13,378 nt of DNA from Lachnoclostridium sp. UBA1434 (GTDB lineage: Bacteria > Bacillota > Clostridia > Lachnospirales > Lachnospiraceae), in contig DCTS01000067.1 in assembly GCA_002329645.1 (NCBI GenBank), forward strand, positions 65,561 through 78,938. The letters run 5' to 3'. The number at the start of each line of letters is the position of its first letter. Within the stretch, counting starts at the first letter, position 1. The position numbers and the translations under genes were made by a program. Positions 1-6,853 of the stretch are shown in pieces. The notes beneath the pieces were generated by a model. The model saw nothing but the letters and a program-made list of their open reading frames with translations. It was not told the origin of the DNA and ran no database searches.

Positions 1-909
1 ATTATTGGCAATATCTCTGCCGTCCTCATATAAATAGGGCATATTGAACATAGCATCTCTTCCCTTATCGAGTTCAAAATTTGTGCCATCAATCCATCTG
101 TAGAATTTCTTTTCTACTTTTTGCATACTCTCATTATCCTCATCGATACTAACGGCCATAGCATATAGGCCCCCGGGGAAATTAATTAATTTTAAGGGGC
201 TTACATCAGCATCGGTAACACCGTCTTTTACTGCGCAGATCCATTCCGCTTTATCTTCTTTAAACAGTAAAAAGTCAAAACAATCGAAAATAACATTCTG
301 GTACAAATGACAAAGCTGCCATAATTGATTCATATATCCGCCTTCCCTGAACATATCATCCCACGTTTGAATACCACTCGTTACGGCTTTGAAGCCTGGA
401 ATTCTGACGACCATGATATCAGGAATTTTTTTATCTAATTTTTCCGTTATTTCAATCAAGCGGCTTATATTGGAAGGCTTGCCGATATAATCCACACTGA
501 TCAACTGTGTTTCAATATCCTTCGCCTTGTCATTAAACTGCTTTATGTCAGAATTGTTCGCAAAATCTAATTTTTCAATTTCATGTATGAAGTCCAGAAC
601 AATTCCTTTCAGCTCATGCAGAAGAGCGACCTCATCGTCTATATTCTGTACTTTCTTTTCCAACACTTCCAGAACTACGTCAGAGCTGGACGTGTTGAAA
701 ATACGTTGTATATCTCTTATGCTAATGTTTAGCTTGCGTAATATGAGTATTTGTTCAAGACGCCTAACAGCATTTTCATCGTACATCCTGTATGCGTAGT
801 CATCACTTCGGATGCTGCTGATCAGACCCATGTCCTCATAATAGCGCAGTGTGCGGGCTGTTATGCTATACTTGCTTGATACATCTTTGATTTTAATTAG
901 ATTGTTCAT
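1..909 (-). CDS. MerR-family transcriptional regulator with effector-binding C-terminus (3' end outside window)
   Basis: The complement of 909 down to 1 reads open for 303 codons with no stop, so the gene runs off the left edge. The protein begins MNNLIKIKDVSSKYSITART; residues 5-40 form the winged helix-turn-helix of MerR proteins, with the hallmark TLRYYEDMGLI. Residues about 45-135 fit the long dimerisation helix. The rest (for example PDIMVVRIPGFKAVTSG, then FPGGLYAMAVS) resembles the GyrI/BmrR-like small-ligand domain. The ATG at 909 is preceded by an AAGGGGGAACCT Shine-Dalgarno. Family members bind as dimers between a widely spaced -35 and -10 and activate by untwisting the DNA when a drug or metabolite binds; such a promoter lies just upstream. 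The ligand is unknown, and any co-transcribed target would lie left of the window. Family assignment is firm; the C-terminal domain assignment is moderate. Confidence 0.9.
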   Translation of the reverse strand, partial: MNNLIKIKDVSSKYSITARTLRYYEDMGLISSIRSDDYAYRMYDENAVRRLEQILILRKLNISIRDIQRIFNTSSSDVVLEVLEKKVQNIDDEVALLHELKGIVLDFIHEIEKLDFANNSDIKQFNDKAKDIETQLISVDYIGKPSNISRLIEITEKLDKKIPDIMVVRIPGFKAVTSGIQTWDDMFREGGYMNQLWQLCHLYQNVIFDCFDFLLFKEDKAEWICAVKDGVTDADVSPLKLINFPGGLYAMAVSIDEDNESMQKVEKKFYRWIDGTNFELDKGRDAMFNMPYLYEDGRDIANN

Positions 910-942
910 AGGTTCCCCCTTGTTAAATTGTTTTATGAGCTT

Positions 943-973
943 AGTATACAGGCTTCCCCAAAGGAATAGTCAA
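943..973 (-). promoter_or_regulatory. MerR-type promoter of the MerR-family gene (19-bp spacer)
   Basis: On the minus strand a -35 TTGACT (973-968) and a -10 TATACT (948-943) are separated by 19 bp instead of the usual 17. The spacer holds an imperfect dyad, TTCC-TTTGG-GGAA, centred about 961. Over-long spacers with a central dyad are the signature of promoters that MerR proteins bind and activate, so autoregulation by the adjacent gene is the likely reading. Confidence 0.7.
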
Positions 974-980
974 GAGGAAA

Positions 981-1003
981 TGCTAAAATTAGCATACTAT
1001 AAT
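981..1003 (+). promoter_or_regulatory. Probable -10 box with adjoining palindrome, upstream of the C39-like gene
   Basis: A perfect dyad TGCTAA-AA-TTAGCA (981-994) lies directly upstream of a consensus TATAAT (998-1003) on the plus strand. No good -35 is visible 16-19 bp upstream, so this would be a weak or activator-dependent promoter. It lies back to back with the MerR promoter (943-973), so one protein could affect both. A second AT-rich dyad, ATATCA-N6-TGATAT (1041-1058), lies in the presumed 5' untranslated region. Confidence 0.4.
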
Positions 1004-1131
1004 TTTTACGTGTTACCCATATCAAGTTACTGCGAATATTATATCATTAAATTGATATCGAATAGAATAAAACTGGAATTAATGAGTATTGTTTCAATGA
1101 AAATAATATGAAACAGAAGGAAGGATATTAA

Positions 1132-1944
1132 ATGGTTAGCGATCCAAGGCCTTTTAAAACAAATGCTCATGAAAAAAGCATAAGTAATACGGACTATATT
1201 CCTGTGATAATTTCAGATGGCAGTTATTCCTATGGAGGAAACCAGGGATGGTTTAGTAATGATAAATGGCTTAGCATGGATTACAAAATCCGTAATTATG
1301 GTTGCGGAACTGTTGCTGTAAGTGATTTGTTTTTATATTGGGCAATAAAAAATCCTTCTTATAATACCAAAGAAACTGAACTTGCAATTAATAACGGAAG
1401 GATCAATAAGGAAGACTACCTAAATTATGTTCGCAGGATGCATAAAAGATATACAAGAACATCAATGTGGATTGGAGTACTGGGCCCGAAACTGGCATCA
1501 GCAATTAGTTCATACAATAAAAGACATGATATAAAGTATAAAGCTTCGTGGAAATGGAGGCTTTCATATGAAGATATGCTGGAAATAATTAATGAAATGC
1601 TGGAAAATGATATCCCTGTAATATTTTCAGTAGGACCCAATACACCAAATTTATGGGGAAAGATGAAAGTGAATATATATACCGCAGAAAGAGATGATAA
1701 TGATAATAGTGATGATAATGTAAATCGAGAAAATTTAAACTATTTACATCAATATACCGGAGTGAAAACTGTTAGCGGTCATTATATGACAATCACAGGA
1801 ATCATTAATGATTATGAATATGGAAGAACTATTATATGTGTATCCTCATGGGGGAAAAAATATTATATCGATTACGATGAATACAGGTATTATATAGATA
1901 ATTACGGTGGTACTTACACAAGCAGTTTAATTTATATCAGATAA
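1132..1944 (+). CDS. Papain/C39-like cysteine-protease-fold protein, possibly inactive
   Basis: This 270-residue protein has no signal peptide or membrane segment, so it is probably cytoplasmic. The ATG follows AGAAGGAAGG by 7 nt. I see three blocks of a papain-like or C39-like fold in the right order: NYGCGTVAVSDLF (Cys58, with the small residues that start the catalytic helix), SGHYMTITGI (His217), and VSSWGKKYYIDYDEY (residues 237-251). The last resembles the NSWG/DPWG block that carries the Asn or Asp orienting the histidine, but here that position is Ser238. The protein could be a protease with a Cys-His dyad, a peptide-binding relic or a transpeptidase-like enzyme. A run of Asp and Asn (about 188-197) looks like a flexible loop before the His block. 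Base composition is visibly more AT-rich than the sugar genes, suggesting separate acquisition. No specific function is recognised. Confidence 0.7.
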   Translation: MVSDPRPFKTNAHEKSISNTDYIPVIISDGSYSYGGNQGWFSNDKWLSMDYKIRNYGCGTVAVSDLFLYWAIKNPSYNTKETELAINNGRINKEDYLNYVRRMHKRYTRTSMWIGVLGPKLASAISSYNKRHDIKYKASWKWRLSYEDMLEIINEMLENDIPVIFSVGPNTPNLWGKMKVNIYTAERDDNDNSDDNVNRENLNYLHQYTGVKTVSGHYMTITGIINDYEYGRTIICVSSWGKKYYIDYDEYRYYIDNYGGTYTSSLIYIR

Positions 1945-1994
1945 TAGCTGAATATATAAGGAATATATAATATATAGTTGATAATATTGCCTGA

Positions 1995-2035
1995 TAAATG
2001 CGGTGATTTGTTTTAGTAAGCTATCACCGCGTTTA
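1995..2035 (+). terminator. Probable transcription terminator hairpin
   Basis: GCGGTGAT (2000-2007) pairs perfectly with ATCACCGC (2023-2030). Flanking TAAAT and GTTTA (1995-1999, 2031-2035) extend the stem to about 13 bp around a 15-nt loop. The downstream arm ends in a T-rich stretch but not a clean U-tract, so efficiency is uncertain. It lies 50 bp after the C39-like gene and just before the next promoter, as expected of a unit boundary. Confidence 0.5.
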
Positions 2036-2042
2036 ATTTATC

Positions 2043-2070
2043 TTGCCTTTTATTGAAACTATAGTATAAT
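2043..2070 (+). promoter_or_regulatory. Sigma-A promoter of the TetR gene and probably the galactoside operon
   Basis: TTGCCT (2043-2048), a 16-bp spacer and a perfect TATAAT (2065-2070) predict a start of transcription near 2077. That point lies inside the large dyad at 2071-2106, so the promoter is placed for direct repression. No other strong promoter was seen before the GH2 gene. Confidence 0.6.
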
Positions 2071-2106
2071 GGAAACTAGAAAACTAAAAACAGTTTTTTG
2101 GTTTCC
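2071..2106. promoter_or_regulatory. 36-bp dyad overlapping the start of transcription: candidate TetR operator
   Basis: GGAAAC-N3-AAAACT (2071-2085) is mirrored by AGTTTT-N3-GTTTCC (2092-2106) around a 6-bp centre. As DNA, 12 of 15 positions per arm are perfectly symmetric. As RNA, the other three form A-U and G-U pairs, giving a continuous 15-bp hairpin. It begins right after the -10 box. The position and symmetry suit a TetR-family operator for autorepression. A structured 5' leader is the alternative. Confidence 0.55.
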
Positions 2107-2174
2107 GTTATTAGCTAAAGCATCATAATTATATTGCCTTACTAATAACTAAAGTCGCAAGGAACGGCCATGAT

Positions 2175-2205
2175 ATTGTGGAGATTAATGTTTTATTGTG
2201 GAGAT
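2175..2205 (+). repeat. Pair of 11-bp direct repeats in the TetR leader
   Basis: ATTGTGGAGAT occurs at 2175-2185 and again at 2195-2205, exactly 20 bp apart (about two helical turns). Each copy contains a GGAG that could act as a Shine-Dalgarno. The first copy precedes an ATG at 2188 by four bases. They may be protein-binding half-sites or a small local duplication. Confidence 0.5.
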
Positions 2206-2217
2206 AAATTTATTTAA
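2188..2217 (+). CDS. Possible 9-residue leader ORF overlapping an upstream start of the TetR gene
   Basis: An ATG at 2188 lies 4 nt after GGAG and reads MFYCGDKFI before TAA at 2215-2217. The last A of that stop is the first base of an ATG (2217-2219) in the TetR frame, giving a TAATG overlap of the kind used for translational coupling. It is short enough to arise by chance, and nothing shows it is translated. Confidence 0.2.
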   Translation: MFYCGDKFI

Positions 2218-2234
2218 TGGAGACAGGGAGTATT

Positions 2235-2819
2235 ATGGAACTTAGGGAAAAAATATTAGATGCAGTTGTGGAAGAGTTTAATGAAAAGGGTCCAAAATTT
2301 TCTATGGACGATTTAGCGAAACGTCTTGGGATTAGCAAGAGAACCCTGTATAGTATAATAGATAGCAAGGAGTCGCTTTTCCTTGAGATGGTGGACCATG
2401 TTTTTGGGGCAATTAAGGAAAGCGAAAGAAAAATTGCCGGGGATCCGAATCTTGATGTGATGGAAAAGCTGAAAAAGATATTGATTATTCTGCCGGAAAA
2501 GTACAAGACCGTAGACTTTCGCCGATTGTATGAGTTAAAGACTAAGCTGCCGAAGATTTATGCAAAGATAGAGAAACGATTGGAGACAGACTGGGATTTG
2601 ACTTTTCGGATTATGCAGCAGGCTATTGACGAGGGAAAAATACGAAAAATCAATATGCAGGTGTTTCAGGCAATCTTCAGCGGCACTATTGAATATTACT
2701 TAAGCCGAAGTGTTCTAATTGATAATAAAATCAGTTATGAGGACGGACTTGAGCAGATGTTGGATATCTTAATAAATGGTATTTGTGTAAAACAATTGAA
2801 TGATGCATTAGCCAGGTAA
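2235..2819 (+). CDS. TetR/AcrR-family transcriptional regulator
   Basis: This 194-residue protein has the usual TetR length. The N-terminal three-helix DNA-binding domain is clear: MELREKILDAVVEEFNEKG (helix 1), then FSMDDLAKRLGISKRTLYSI, with the recognition helix at about 33-39, then DSKESLFLEMV. The all-helical remainder would form the ligand pocket and dimer interface. I chose the ATG at 2235 because AGGGAG lies 4 nt upstream and the protein then begins at helix 1. The in-frame ATG at 2217 would add METGSI. The gene is preceded by a promoter with a large overlapping dyad, consistent with autorepression. It is followed, on the same strand with no clear terminator, by the GH2-symporter-GH36 genes, so it is the likely local regulator, perhaps derepressed by a galactoside. 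The ligand is inferred only from context. Confidence 0.88.
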   Translation: MELREKILDAVVEEFNEKGPKFSMDDLAKRLGISKRTLYSIIDSKESLFLEMVDHVFGAIKESERKIAGDPNLDVMEKLKKILIILPEKYKTVDFRRLYELKTKLPKIYAKIEKRLETDWDLTFRIMQQAIDEGKIRKINMQVFQAIFSGTIEYYLSRSVLIDNKISYEDGLEQMLDILINGICVKQLNDALAR

Positions 2820-2856
2820 AAGACAATAGCTAAATAGTTAAAAGTAACATAAGTGA

Positions 2857-3020
2857 GATCATATATAAAAGGGAAGGTTTATAACAACTGTTCCAATATT
2901 GCATCCAACATTTCATTGCTTTGATATTATAAATAAAAGGGAAGGTTTATGACAGCTGTTCCCTCATTGCATCCAACAGTTCACTGTGGTGATATTATAA
3001 ATAAAAGGGGAAGATTTATG
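2857..3020 (+). repeat. Tandem 68/69-bp repeat carrying a Shine-Dalgarno and start codon, ending at the GH2 start
   Basis: A unit made of a GATATTATAAATAAAAGGG-type AT/purine block, TTTATGACA, and about 40 more bases is present as one diverged copy (about 2857-2921), one full copy (2922-2989) and a third (from 2990) that leads into the GH2 gene. The aligned start codons are ATA (2881), ATG (2949) and ATG (3018). The frame of copy 1 ends in TTA-TGA, overlapping the ATG of copy 2. Copy 3 has one extra G (AAAAGGGG against AAAAGGG), so the period becomes 69 and the copy 2 frame runs straight into GH2. The result is two competing initiation sites in one frame plus a dead one upstream. Local duplication by slippage is the likely origin. 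Confidence 0.85.
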
Positions 3021-5408
3021 ACAAAGCGGATTAACTTAAATAATGGCTGGAGGTACAGCAATAGCTTTGATATGAAGATGATTGACCCTGACTATGATGA
3101 TCATAGCATGGAGGAAGTGAGGCTGCCCCATGCCAATGTCGAAACCCCATATAATTATTTTGATGAACGTATCTATCAGTTTGTCAGCTGCTACCGCAAA
3201 AAAATTTATGCGGAGCCCGGCTGGAGAGGAAAGCAGGTCCTTCTGACCTTTGAAGGAGTGGCACATGTGGCTGCTGTATATCTTAACGGGAAGAAGCTGG
3301 CCGCTCATTACGGAGGCTATACGGCATTTACCGTTAATTTAAGTTCCGATTTGGTCTATGATGAAGAGAATGTTCTTGTCGTCGAGGTTGACAGCAGGGA
3401 AAGCAGTAATGTTCCGCCCTTTGGCAATGTCATTGATTATCTTACATATGGCGGCATCTACCGCGAAGCCTTTCTTGAAATCAAAGAATCCACAGCTATT
3501 GAGGATGTCTTTATATTTACGGAAGATGCCGGGGACGGTAAGCAAAAAGCAAGTGTCCGGATTTCCTTATCGGGAGAAGTTGATAAAAATGTTCATACTA
3601 TCAGGCTTGAGCTGGAAGATAAGGGTCAGAGGATAGTTTTTTCCGAACAGCTTCCTGCTGCCGGCTCAGTCTTAAGGCATAGTTTTGAAGTTGGCGGTGC
3701 AGACTTATGGGACATAGACAATCCAAACCTGTATTATCTAAATCTCGCTTTATATGATAAGGATGTTTTGCTGGATGAGAAGGTAACCCGCTTTGGCTTC
3801 CGTACCTGTGAATTTAGGAAGGATGGGTTTTATCTTAATAACAAAAAGATTAAACTGCTTGGTCTGAACAGGCATCAAAGCTATCCCTACTTAGGCTATG
3901 CAATGCCGAAACGGATGCAGGAACTGGATGCGGAAATACTGAAGCATGAGCTTGGTGTGAATGCGGTCCGGACTTCCCACTACCCCCAATCGAAGCATTT
4001 TATTAACCGGTGCGATGAGCTGGGGCTTTTGGTATTTACTGAAATTCCGGGATGGCAGCATATCGGAGATGAGGAGTGGAAGAAAAGAGCCTGTGATAAT
4101 GTTCGGGAAATGGTTGTTCAATACCGCAATCATCCCTCCATCATCCTATGGGGAGTAAGAATTAACGAATCCCAGGATAATGATGTATTTTATACGGAGA
4201 CTAACCGGATTGCCCATGAGCTTGACCCGTCCAGACAGACCGGAGGAGTTCGATATATTAAAAACAGTCACCTTTTAGAGGATGTTTACACATATAATGA
4301 TTTTCTTCATAATGGCAAGACAAAAGGGCTTGATAAGAAGAAGGATGTTGCATCCAAAGAGGTGCCTTATCTGGTCACGGAATTTAACGGACATATGTTT
4401 CCGACTAAGACTTTTGATGATGAGGGACATCGTCTTGAGCATGCCCTTAGACATACAAGAGTATTGGACAGCTTATTTGAACAGGAAGATATTGCCGGCG
4501 GTTTTGGCTGGTGCATGTTTGACTATAACACCCACAAGGACTTTGGCAGCGGGGATTACATCTGCTATCACGGTGTAACGGACATGTTCAGGAATCAGAA
4601 GCTTGCTGCGGCTGTGTATGCAAGTCAAAGTGACGCTCATCCGGTATGTGAGATCAGTTCATCCATGGATATAGGTGACCATCCTGCCGGCAGGCTGGGA
4701 GAGGTATATGCCTTTACAAATGCAGATTCTGTAAGGCTATATAGGGGGGACCTCTTTATTAAGGAGTTCCATCCTGCTAAGGACAGATTTAAGAGCCTGC
4801 CTCATCCGCCTGTTCTCATTGATGATTTTATCGGTGAGCTTTTGGAAAAGCAGGAGCACTTAAGCCATAAATCAGCCGAAGGATTTAAAGAACTGATTAA
4901 AGCAATACAGGAGTATGGACCGTCAAACCTGCCTTTGCGCTATAAGTTGAAGATGGCATATCTTTTACTGAAAAATCACATTAACATGCAGAAGGCTGTA
5001 AGCCTGTATTACGAGTATGCCGGAGGCTGGGGAGGCAATAATTACGGTTATCGCTTTGAAGCAGTGAAGGATGGTAAAGTGTTTAAGAAGATTGTGAAAA
5101 GCCCGGTTACAAAGGCGTATCTGGAGTATAAAGCAAGCACTACCCTTCTTAAGGAAGAGGAGACATACAATGTTGCCCTGGTCAGGATTACCGCCCATGA
5201 CCAGAACGGAAACAGGCTTTACTATTATCAGGAGCCTCTTGTGCTGGAAGCTGCGGGAGCCGTCGAGCTGATCGGACCGAAGGTTATAAGCCTCAGGGGA
5301 GGCGCGGCAGGCACCTTTGTAAAAACCAGGGGAGTCAAAGGAGAAGGCATTTTAAGCATCTATCCTTCGGGTTCGGAAGAAAAGCATATACATTTTCAGG
5401 TAGAGTAA
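3018..5408 (+). CDS. Glycoside hydrolase family 2, beta-galactosidase-like
   Basis: The 796-residue enzyme probably removes terminal beta-linked galactose (less surely glucuronic acid or another sugar) from imported oligosaccharides in the cytoplasm; no signal peptide is seen. Domains in order: galactose-binding-like sandwich (about 1-165, with FEGVAHVAAVYLNGKKLAAH), an Ig-like domain (about 170-265), and a TIM barrel (about 270-570). The barrel has VRTSHYPQ, acid/base Glu384 in WGVRINESQ and nucleophile Glu455 in LVTEFNGHMF, 71 residues apart as is usual in GH2. A C-terminal DUF4982/Ig-like part follows, interrupted by a helical stretch at about 598-668. The start at 3018 has AGGGG 7 nt upstream and begins at the family's first strand (INLNNGWRY). 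An in-frame ATG at 2949 would add 23 residues encoded by the tandem repeat. The symporter and GH36 genes follow on the same strand. The fold is certain; the substrate is inferred. Confidence 0.9.
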   Translation: MTKRINLNNGWRYSNSFDMKMIDPDYDDHSMEEVRLPHANVETPYNYFDERIYQFVSCYRKKIYAEPGWRGKQVLLTFEGVAHVAAVYLNGKKLAAHYGGYTAFTVNLSSDLVYDEENVLVVEVDSRESSNVPPFGNVIDYLTYGGIYREAFLEIKESTAIEDVFIFTEDAGDGKQKASVRISLSGEVDKNVHTIRLELEDKGQRIVFSEQLPAAGSVLRHSFEVGGADLWDIDNPNLYYLNLALYDKDVLLDEKVTRFGFRTCEFRKDGFYLNNKKIKLLGLNRHQSYPYLGYAMPKRMQELDAEILKHELGVNAVRTSHYPQSKHFINRCDELGLLVFTEIPGWQHIGDEEWKKRACDNVREMVVQYRNHPSIILWGVRINESQDNDVFYTETNRIAHELDPSRQTGGVRYIKNSHLLEDVYTYNDFLHNGKTKGLDKKKDVASKEVPYLVTEFNGHMFPTKTFDDEGHRLEHALRHTRVLDSLFEQEDIAGGFGWCMFDYNTHKDFGSGDYICYHGVTDMFRNQKLAAAVYASQSDAHPVCEISSSMDIGDHPAGRLGEVYAFTNADSVRLYRGDLFIKEFHPAKDRFKSLPHPPVLIDDFIGELLEKQEHLSHKSAEGFKELIKAIQEYGPSNLPLRYKLKMAYLLLKNHINMQKAVSLYYEYAGGWGGNNYGYRFEAVKDGKVFKKIVKSPVTKAYLEYKASTTLLKEEETYNVALVRITAHDQNGNRLYYYQEPLVLEAAGAVELIGPKVISLRGGAAGTFVKTRGVKGEGILSIYPSGSEEKHIHFQVE

Positions 5409-5488
5409 GGGACTAAAACTGTGAAGCCATTATTGAGATCTAACTCAAATATAATAAATTTATTTTTTATGAAACGGAGGGGTAGGGC

Positions 5489-6853
5489 ATGAAGCTTACA
5501 TTGAAGGAAAAAGTTTCTTACGGTATTGGGGCTGTAGGAAAGGATATGGTTTATTCCATTGTAACCGGTTATCTTTTGTACTACTATGATACTGTATTGG
5601 GAATAAGCACTACATTTATCGGAATTCTATTCATGATTGCAAGAATTTTTGATGCTGCAAATGACCCCTTTATGGGCATTATCGTAGAAAAGACCAATAC
5701 CAGGTTCGGCAAATTCCGTCCATGGCTTGTAATAGGAACCGTAACCAGCGCCATAGCCCTTTATTTTATGTATTCAGTTCCGAGAAGCCTGTCAGGAGTG
5801 CCCCTGCTGGTTTATGCTTCTGCAGCATATATATTGTGGTGTACAACCTACACTCTGATGGATATTCCTTATTGGTCCATGATACCTGCCATATCCCAAA
5901 ACGGAAAGGACAGAGAGACTATCTCCGTTATCGGCAGATCATGTGCCGGTTTTGGCTATGCCATTCCAGCCGCTTTGACTATGGTACTTGTACCGATTTT
6001 AGGCCGCGGGGACAAAAGACTGGGCTTCCAGATCTTTGCCGCAATTATTGCAGTGCTTTTCATACTGTCTACCATTATTAATGTTGTAAATGTCAAGGAG
6101 AAAACGAAAGTTAAGCTGGAAACTCCCACAATTCGTCAGATGTTCGGTCAGCTCTTTAAAAATGATCAGGCAATGATCGTTGTAGTAACCATTGTAATAT
6201 TTAATGCATCCTTGTATTTGACCTCCAATCTGGCAGTTTATTTCTTCGAATTTGATATAGGAAATGAAAAACTCGTAGGTTTGTTCAGCACCATAGGAGG
6301 GGCAGCGCAGATTTTATCCATGATGCTGCTCCCGGCGCTTCGTATGAAATTTAAGCGTATGACCATCTTCGTATCTGCAATTGTCATGACGATGATAGGT
6401 TATGGCTTCCTCTTTATTCTGGGAACATTAAGCATTACAAATATCATTCTGCTTGCCCTTGCAGCAATAATCATTTATTTTGGCTTTGGCCTTGCTACAG
6501 TGCTGACGACAGTATTTTTGGCGGATACCGTAGATTATGGCCAATGGAAACACGGTCAGCGCTGTGAGAGCGTTATTTTCTCAATGCAAACCTTTGTGGT
6601 ACAGCTTGCATCTGCAATCTCCGTATTAATTGCAGGTGTCGGCCTTGATGTTGTAGGTCTTGATTCAGAGGCGGCGGTTCAGACAAAATCTGCCCTTGTT
6701 GGACTTAGGGTTCTGATGATAATTATTCCCATAATCGGACTTGCCATATCGGTATTATTCTTTAAACGCAAATATAAGCTTTCGGATGATAGAATGGACC
6801 AGATAATGTCTGAAATTCATAAAGGGGAACAAGCTGCAGCTATAGAAAATTAA
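5489..6853 (+). CDS. MelB-type sugar:cation symporter (GPH family)
   Basis: This 454-residue membrane protein has about 12 hydrophobic segments and the signatures of the glycoside-pentoside-hexuronide:cation symporter family, including DAANDPFMG and TNTRFGKFRPWL. Set against Salmonella MelB, the acidic residues fall at matching numbers. Asp19 and Asp125 (YTLMDIPYWS) correspond to the sugar-binding Asp19 and Asp124; Asp55 and Asp59 correspond to the cation site. The position equivalent to MelB Lys377 appears to be Gln372 (QTFVVQLASA). It probably imports small galactosides by Na+ or H+ symport to supply the two flanking glycosidases. The ATG follows CGGAGGGG by a short spacer. Its last codons (EQAAAIEN) are the first unit of a 34-bp tandem repeat that continues past the stop. 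The gap from GH2 is 80 bp, consistent with one operon. Confidence 0.92.
   Translation: MKLTLKEKVSYGIGAVGKDMVYSIVTGYLLYYYDTVLGISTTFIGILFMIARIFDAANDPFMGIIVEKTNTRFGKFRPWLVIGTVTSAIALYFMYSVPRSLSGVPLLVYASAAYILWCTTYTLMDIPYWSMIPAISQNGKDRETISVIGRSCAGFGYAIPAALTMVLVPILGRGDKRLGFQIFAAIIAVLFILSTIINVVNVKEKTKVKLETPTIRQMFGQLFKNDQAMIVVVTIVIFNASLYLTSNLAVYFFEFDIGNEKLVGLFSTIGGAAQILSMMLLPALRMKFKRMTIFVSAIVMTMIGYGFLFILGTLSITNIILLALAAIIIYFGFGLATVLTTVFLADTVDYGQWKHGQRCESVIFSMQTFVVQLASAISVLIAGVGLDVVGLDSEAAVQTKSALVGLRVLMIIIPIIGLAISVLFFKRKYKLSDDRMDQIMSEIHKGEQAAAIEN

Noticed and set aside
527..1111. Plus-strand frames of 86-90 codons opposite and upstream of the MerR gene
   Set aside because: They lie antisense to the MerR gene or across its promoter, and their composition is that of shadow frames.
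5453..5464. 12-bp palindrome AATAAATTTATT before the symporter gene
   Set aside because: It is pure A/T and too weak and low in complexity to call a terminator or operator.
5469..5492. Seven-codon mini-ORF (MKRRGRA) whose TGA overlaps the symporter ATG
   Set aside because: It is made of the symporter's Shine-Dalgarno region and lacks a ribosome-binding site of its own; chance overlap is likely.
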